Below, piece by piece: positions 59,403 through 64,000 of a DNA stretch of 64,000 bases (its first letter is position 1; every line of letters begins with the position of its first letter). The notes under the pieces are model-generated. The model had not been told where the DNA came from and searched no databases. It was given only the letters and a program-made list of their open reading frames with translations. Source of the stretch: Dermabacter sp. p3-SID358 (GTDB lineage Bacteria > Actinomycetota > Actinomycetes > Actinomycetales > Dermabacteraceae); the NCBI RefSeq assembly GCF_025147465.1, contig NZ_JALXOZ010000010.1, positions 1 through 64,000 on the forward strand, read 5' to 3'. Position numbers and translations under genes: made by a program.

Positions 59403-60634
59403 CGCGGGTTCTTCCTCGACCTGCGGGAGCGGGTGAAAGTGACCAAGACCAGGACGGCTGCTCCGACCCACCAAAGTCCTGCTGCGGCTCCGGTTCTCAC
59501 GAGCAGCGGCGTTCCGCTCCACCATCCGGCTGCCCAGCCTCCGAGGGCCACGCCGAGGCTGGTTCCTGTCTGTCGGAGGGCGTTGTTGAGTCCGCTGGCC
59601 ACTCCTGGGCGGCCGGGCCAGGCGGACAGGCTTTCGCCCACGATGGCGGAGGTCATCAACCCGAGGCCGACCCCGATGCCCAGCAGCCCTGGGGCGAGAC
59701 CCATGGTTCCCGGCAGCCGGCCCAGCGTCGCGAGTCCCACGGCGCCGACCGCGAATCCCAGGGCAGCGACGCGGCGTCGGCCGAGGCGGACGACAGCCCT
59801 CCCCGAGAGGGGGCCGAGCACGACGAATGGCGCTGTGGCGAGCAACAGCAGCAGTCCAGTCGGCCCGGCACCCATCCCGAGCCCGGACTGCAAGTGGACT
59901 GTGATGACCTGGAGAGTGCCGTTCGCGCCCGAGGTCATCATCGCTGCCGCGATCACGGACCCGACCAGCGACACCGTGGCAATGGCGCCACGGCCGGACT
60001 GTTCGGGTTGGGGCTGCTGTGGGCGCCGGGGGCCGGTGCCCAGCTGCTGCCAGGTCCCCCATGCGGCGACCAGGCCCAGGGGCACGTTGACCCAGAACAC
60101 GGCCCGCCACGACATGGCGGCCACGAGCAGGCCGCCGACGGCTGGGCCCAGGGCAGTGGCCACGGCGCTGATGCTCGACCAGGCCCCCAGAGCCCTCGCA
60201 CGCTCATGTGGTTCAGGCCAGGACGTGCTCAGTGCTGCCAGCCCGGCCGGCAGCATCACGGCCGCGGCCAGCCCCTGGCCCAGACGGGCACCCAGGACGA
60301 CCAGCCAGGCTCCGGCCAGCCCGCCCACCACGGAGGCTGCCGTGAACACGGTGATGCCGACCAGCAGGGCGCGACGTGGCCCGATGCGGTCGACCAACCA
60401 CCCGGCGGGCAGCAGCGCGAGGGCGAGGGGCACGGTGTAGGCATCCACGACCTGGGCCCAGCGCGCCACGGGCACATGGAAGGTGCGGCCGACCGTGGGC
60501 ATCGCCACGTTCATGGCCAACACATCCAGCAGCACCAGGAACATGGGGATGCACAACACTACGAGCAGGAATGTCCCGCCGTTGCGGCGGGCACCACCCC
60601 GGTGTGAGGCGGGGGCATCAGGAGAGAGGTTCAT
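59399..60634 (-). CDS. MFS efflux transporter (DHA2-like) of the transposon
   Basis: 411 aa, about twelve helices. LLDVLAMNVAMPTVGRTF is the DHA-type motif after TM1, DRIGPRRALLVG the loop 2-3 motif A, and RLGQGLAAAVMLPAGL motif B. Likely drug or toxic compound exporter induced through the divergent regulator. I chose the ATG at 60634; a longer frame overlaps the regulator. Translationally coupled to the transposase. Substrate unknown; IS481-type elements with chloramphenicol pumps exist, but this is not clearly one. Confidence 0.8.
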   Translation of the reverse strand: MNLSPDAPASHRGGARRNGGTFLLVVLCIPMFLVLLDVLAMNVAMPTVGRTFHVPVARWAQVVDAYTVPLALALLPAGWLVDRIGPRRALLVGITVFTAASVVGGLAGAWLVVLGARLGQGLAAAVMLPAGLAALSTSWPEPHERARALGAWSSISAVATALGPAVGGLLVAAMSWRAVFWVNVPLGLVAAWGTWQQLGTGPRRPQQPQPEQSGRGAIATVSLVGSVIAAAMMTSGANGTLQVITVHLQSGLGMGAGPTGLLLLLATAPFVVLGPLSGRAVVRLGRRRVAALGFAVGAVGLATLGRLPGTMGLAPGLLGIGVGLGLMTSAIVGESLSAWPGRPGVASGLNNALRQTGTSLGVALGGWAAGWWSGTPLLVRTGAAAGLWWVGAAVLVLVTFTRSRRSRKNPR

Positions 60635-60655
60635 GCCTACCACGATGAGGTATGG

Positions 60656-60679
60656 ACGCTTCGGTGGCGGTCGAAGTGT
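60656..60679. promoter_or_regulatory. Candidate operator of the transposon regulator
   Basis: ACGCTTCG-N8-CGAAGTGT, one mismatch, centred between the divergent MFS and ArsR-like genes. Confidence 0.5.
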
Positions 60680-60700
60680 GACGGGGTGAGAATGGGTGCC

Positions 60701-61432
60701 ATGGACCCACAGCCAGACATCGCCTCGGTGGCCGCGCACTTCGCCGATCGGTCACGCGCCGCGATGATGCTCGAACTGCTCGACGGCAACGCCCGCCCCG
60801 TGACGCGCCTGGCCCAGGTGGCAGGGGTGCGCACCTCCACCGCCAGCGAGCACCTGTCCCGCCTGGCGGGGGCAGGACTGCTCGTCGTCGAGCCCGAGGG
60901 ACGGGTGCGTCGCTACCGGCTCGCAGGCCCCCACGTCGCGGTGGTCCTGGAGTCGTTGATCCCTCTGGCGTCCACCCCTGGCATCACGGGGCTACGCCAG
61001 GCCAGCCAGTGGGACCGGTTGCGGGTGGCGCGCAGCTGCTACGACCACCTGGCCGGCAGTCTGGGCACCGACATCCTGGCGGGCCTGGTCGAGGTCGAGA
61101 CGCTGCGCCGCACCGACGGCATCCAGGGCACCGTTCGGGGTCCGCTCGATGCCATCGCCGGCCCGACGGCCACCGGCTACGTGCTGGGTCCCCACGCTGC
61201 CCAGCACTTCGCCCGGATCGGTATTGACCTCGCCGTGGTGCAGGCTGGGCGTCGTCCCCTGCTGAAGGTGTGTACGGACTGGACCGAGCAACGCCACCAC
61301 CTCGCTGGAGGACTCGGAGCCGCGCTCATGCGCGCCCTCATCGACCGAGGGTGGATCGAACGCCGCCCCGGACGGCGCGACCTCCTAATCCACAAACCAG
61401 AGGACATTCAAGACTGGCTCACCACTGCCTGA
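60701..61432 (+). CDS. ArsR-like winged-helix regulator of the transposon
   Basis: 243 aa from ATG 60701 (GTG 60686 in frame is the alternative). ArsR-type wHTH at about 5-75 with RSRAAMMLELLDG and TSTASEHLSRLAGAGLL. A C-terminal domain has RSCYDHLAG and KVCTDWTEQRHHLAGGLG, whose Cys residues are conserved in this subgroup and could sense metal or thiol-reactive ligand. Predicted repressor of the divergent MFS pump. Confidence 0.82.
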   Translation: MDPQPDIASVAAHFADRSRAAMMLELLDGNARPVTRLAQVAGVRTSTASEHLSRLAGAGLLVVEPEGRVRRYRLAGPHVAVVLESLIPLASTPGITGLRQASQWDRLRVARSCYDHLAGSLGTDILAGLVEVETLRRTDGIQGTVRGPLDAIAGPTATGYVLGPHAAQHFARIGIDLAVVQAGRRPLLKVCTDWTEQRHHLAGGLGAALMRALIDRGWIERRPGRRDLLIHKPEDIQDWLTTA

Positions 61433-61459
61433 CTCGATCAACATCTCCGGTCAGTACAT

Positions 61460-62908
61460 CTAGGCCTGCACACGACGCGCGATGAGCACGTGCGCGAACC
61501 AGAACGCCGCACCGCCCGCCGAGAGCGCGAGGGCACCGATGCCGAGCTTGACCAGGTCGGCACCGAGAACCGGAACCATGACGCCCGAGACGATCGCGGC
61601 AACGATGAGGTTCATGAACGTCGCAAAGCTCGTGGAGGCACCGCGCTCCTCGGGGAACATGTCAAGAACTTCGAGCTGCACGGGCGCCATCATGAGCGCC
61701 GCCGCGAGACCGAGAATGCCGGGGCCCACCATGACGAGGAGGTGCCAAATACCGAACTGCGAGGTGAGCTCGGGGGTAAGCATCGGGATCACGACGGAGA
61801 GGATGCCACCCACCACGACGGTCGTGAAGGCGATCGTGATGAGGCGCGAGCGACTCAAGACGAAGGCGAGGCGCCCCACGAGATAGTTGCCGAGGATCAT
61901 GCCGGCGATGATCGGGATGAACAGCACCCAGTAGTCCTGGGCACCGAGGTGCATGACGTCTGGCACGATGATCGGCGCTGCCGAGATGAAAATGAAGTCG
62001 GCCTGGCTCGCGAGGCCGAGCGCGAGCGAGAGGCGCCAGATGACCGGCGAGCGAAGCACGCGCCCGAGCGACGTGAAGATGCCCTTCGCATTGAACGGCT
62101 GGCGCTTCTCCGGAAGGAGCGTTTCGGGGATGACGATCATCATGATCGCGAGCGTGACGAGCGCGTAGAGGAGCATCGCACCGAAGATCCAACGCCACGG
62201 CCCGAGGAGCAGAATCCAGCCGCCGAAGATCGGCGCCGCCGCGGGCGCGAGCGCGAAGATCATCATGACCTGGCTCATAAGCTTTTGCGCCCTGCCGCCG
62301 CCATAGAGATCGCGGATCACGACACGCGAAACGATCGTCGCACCACCCGCGCTGAGGCCCTGGAGCACGCGGAAGGCGAAAAGCATCGGGAGATTGACGG
62401 CGAGCGCCGCGCCAAGCGAGCCGATTGAGAAAACGATGAGCGAAGCACCCATGACACGCTTGCGTCCAAGCGCATCGGAGAGGGGGCCGTGGAACATGCT
62501 CATGACCGCGAAGGAAATGAGGTAGAGGCTCGTCACCTGCTGCATCGCTGCGGCGTCCGTGTAGAAGTCCTCCCTCATCGAGGGGAAGCCCGGGAAGATC
62601 ATGTCGATCGAGAACGGGCCGAGCATCGCGAGCATCGCCATCGCGAACGTGAAACCGAACGTGACTTTCTCACTGCGACCGAGGTGCAGGCGAAGAGCAG
62701 CCGTTTCGGTCGCGACCTCCTCGACCTGCTCGATCGGTCCGGTCACGTGCGAGACGTTGTCGGTGGGCGTCGCGAACGCGACCTGCGGGATTTCCTCGGT
62801 AAGCGGGCGCGGCTCCTCAGTTGCGAGGCTTTCGGCGGCACGCTCGTCGGCGAGCCGCGCGAGTTCTAGGGCACTTGTGTCGGTTTTCCTCTGCTGTTCG
62901 TCAGTCAC
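61460..62908 (-). CDS. Bcr/CflA family MFS drug transporter
   Basis: 482 aa with an unusual cytosolic N-terminal extension of about 85 residues, then twelve helices. FSIDMIFPGFPSM and LSDALGRKRVMGASL are the DHA1 Bcr/CflA motifs. Native gene (host codon use). Its TAG stop lies in the right copy of the transposon's CTAG duplication, so before insertion its stop overlapped that of the AAA ATPase gene. Confidence 0.85.
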   Translation of the reverse strand: MTDEQQRKTDTSALELARLADERAAESLATEEPRPLTEEIPQVAFATPTDNVSHVTGPIEQVEEVATETAALRLHLGRSEKVTFGFTFAMAMLAMLGPFSIDMIFPGFPSMREDFYTDAAAMQQVTSLYLISFAVMSMFHGPLSDALGRKRVMGASLIVFSIGSLGAALAVNLPMLFAFRVLQGLSAGGATIVSRVVIRDLYGGGRAQKLMSQVMMIFALAPAAAPIFGGWILLLGPWRWIFGAMLLYALVTLAIMMIVIPETLLPEKRQPFNAKGIFTSLGRVLRSPVIWRLSLALGLASQADFIFISAAPIIVPDVMHLGAQDYWVLFIPIIAGMILGNYLVGRLAFVLSRSRLITIAFTTVVVGGILSVVIPMLTPELTSQFGIWHLLVMVGPGILGLAAALMMAPVQLEVLDMFPEERGASTSFATFMNLIVAAIVSGVMVPVLGADLVKLGIGALALSAGGAAFWFAHVLIARRVQA

Positions 62909-63037
62909 TTGGCCAATCTTATGGAAGATCCGCGCCCTTCCAACCCCTCTCGCACAAGATCACTCATGACTTCACTTACTCGCTCGCGTGCTTGTTAAGC
63001 TCGAGCCACACATTCCAGCGGAAGAAGGAGGCCAGCC

Positions 63038-64000
63038 ATGCGGCGACGCACGCTTCTCGGCGGCAGCCTTCTCGCGGCGCTCGGCGCCTCGGCACTGTAT
63101 GTGGAGCGCAGCAGCATCGCGAGCCTTTTCCCGCACGAGGCGCACGAGGACCTCTACTCCCTCGGCGTCGCGTTCTCCGCCACTTCGGATTCACTTACGC
63201 GCGAGGTCGAGGAGCACGACGCCGCGGCCTTGCTGCGCGCGGGGACCATCCCGGGGGTAGAGCGCACCTTTGTGCAGCCGGATTCACCCGAACTCATTCT
63301 CGGCACGCGCACTCTCAGCACCGCTCACGGCGCGGGTACGCTCAACGCCATCACGCGCGCCTTCCTCGACCGCGCATCGCGACCGGCCTCCACGCCCACG
63401 CTCACCGATCTCGACCGTTCCGCGCTCCTCGACGTTTTCAGCCTCACGTGGGCGCTTCCCTCCCCCGTCGCGGCCCTCAGCCCGAACTGGCGCTACACGT
63501 GGCCCCGCGACACGGCCCACGTGATCGTGGCCCTCGCCGAACGTGGCTTCGGCGACTGGGCACTCGGCCTGCTCGAACACCTTGCACGCATCCAGCGCCC
63601 AGACGGCACGTTCGAGGCGCGCTACCGCCCCGGCACCAAGGACGCCCCTGATGATCGCGCCCCGCAACTCGATGGGGTCGGGTGGTTCCTGTGGGCAGCG
63701 GCAACGCTCGCCCGGCTCGGGGTTTTAGGTTCCGACGCCACCTCCGCGACCTCGCTCCCCACTCTTAGAACGACGCTCGCCCGTGCGGCGCGTGCCGCCC
63801 TCGACGCCACACACACCGGAAGCGGCCTACCGAAGCCAAGCCCCGACTATTGGGAAGTGCCCGAGCGGCGCCTCACTCTCGCGACGGCGGCCATGACGCT
63901 CTGCGCGCTCGAGAGCGCGGCGTACCTTGCAGAAATAGGCTGGATTGAGGGCGAAGAAGGCGTCGGAACCAGAACGCTCGAGGCACGGGCCCGGGAAACC
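63038..64000 (+). CDS. GH15 glucoamylase-like glycoside hydrolase (partial, runs off window)
   Basis: Open from the ATG at 63038 (GAAGAAGGAGG upstream) to the window end, 321 codons seen. Twin-Arg-like N-terminus MRRRTLLGGSLLAALGASAL suggests Tat export or a membrane anchor. NWRYTWPRDTAHVIVALAE is the GH15 active-site region, and QLDGVGWFLWA its next conserved block. The family releases glucose from alpha-glucans or trehalose-type substrates. A dispersed-motif relative at 63728 is in frame. The 3' end is missing. Confidence 0.8.
   Translation, partial: MRRRTLLGGSLLAALGASALYVERSSIASLFPHEAHEDLYSLGVAFSATSDSLTREVEEHDAAALLRAGTIPGVERTFVQPDSPELILGTRTLSTAHGAGTLNAITRAFLDRASRPASTPTLTDLDRSALLDVFSLTWALPSPVAALSPNWRYTWPRDTAHVIVALAERGFGDWALGLLEHLARIQRPDGTFEARYRPGTKDAPDDRAPQLDGVGWFLWAAATLARLGVLGSDATSATSLPTLRTTLARAARAALDATHTGSGLPKPSPDYWEVPERRLTLATAAMTLCALESAAYLAEIGWIEGEEGVGTRTLEARARET

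Larger units (their letters stand above)
58421..61458. mobile_element. IS481-family transposon carrying MFS pump and ArsR-like regulator
   Basis: 3038 bp bounded by imperfect terminal inverted repeats: TGTACTGATCGGGGAGGTT at the left and TGTACTGACCGGAGATGTT at the right (16 of 19 match). A 6-bp direct repeat TCTAGG flanks it (58415-58420 and 61459-61464), fitting the NCTAGN target reported for IS481. It carries the transposase, an MFS transporter and a divergent regulator. Passenger genes prefer CTG for Leu and are more GC-rich than the host genes, which favour CTC, so acquisition is recent. Confidence 0.93.

Noticed and set aside
58416..60110. 564-codon version of the transposase
   Set aside because: The extra 236 codons overlap the MFS gene antiframe; the IS481 N-terminus MSHPNAALTP with ATGA coupling defines the start.

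Overview
The window is 64 kb of high-GC chromosome from an actinomycete, probably Micrococcales-like. The evidence is the strong preference for G/C-ending codons (especially CTC for Leu), frequent GTG starts, ATGA/GTGA start-stop overlaps, probable leaderless starts, and the gene families present (PEP carboxylase, AzlCD, mycothiol-era peroxiredoxins, many small lipoproteins). Dermabacteraceae would fit, but nothing here proves a genus. Apart from one transposon the content is chromosomal and mostly housekeeping.

Layout. (1) 1-6001: a hairpin element and 20-bp tandem repeats, then an ether-lipid-like locus: SDR reductase, PlsC acyltransferase and AgpS-like alkyl-DHAP synthase on the minus strand, divergent from a fatty acyl-CoA reductase/HAD phosphatase fusion. 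(2) 6103-9928: formate/nitrite channel convergent with PEP carboxylase. (3) 10692-15851: two tRNA-Ser genes bracket a tandem array of five paralogous lipoproteins, a decayed sixth copy and a frameshifted peroxiredoxin. (4) 15962-31526: serS-HAD, diacylglycerol kinase, pheA, a minus-strand run (membrane protein, uracil permease, small ORFs, glycosyltransferase), flavin reductase, a lone peptide/nickel-type binding protein, argS. (5) 31548-47308: a catalytically dead-looking esterase, mtnN, a BCCT transporter, an RHH regulator, rhodanese, sugar kinase, glutathione peroxidase, SPFH protein, AKR, C-S lyase, glycosyltransferase, azlCD, vapBC, adenine deaminase, Nudix. (6) 47384-52661: DMT transporter, an unusual intergenic patch with structured repeats, SUKH-like gene, second hairpin element, HicA-like protein, lipoprotein, rlmC. 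(7) 52658-57152: glpK-glpD and an asparaginase. (8) 57262-64000: AAA ATPase, a complete IS481-family transposon carrying an MFS pump and an ArsR-like regulator, a Bcr/CflA transporter, and the start of a GH15 glucoamylase-like enzyme.

Three items stand out. A 12-mer, TCCGACG(G/C)TTGC, occurs ten times exactly on both strands, in genes and between them, and once as an inverted pair forming a terminator-like hairpin. This resembles a DNA uptake sequence. The first four genes together could make alkyl-ether glycerolipids. The IS481-type transposon sits in a CTAG shared by the stop codons of two convergent genes. Its 6-bp target duplication rebuilt both stops and also supplies the transposase's own stop.
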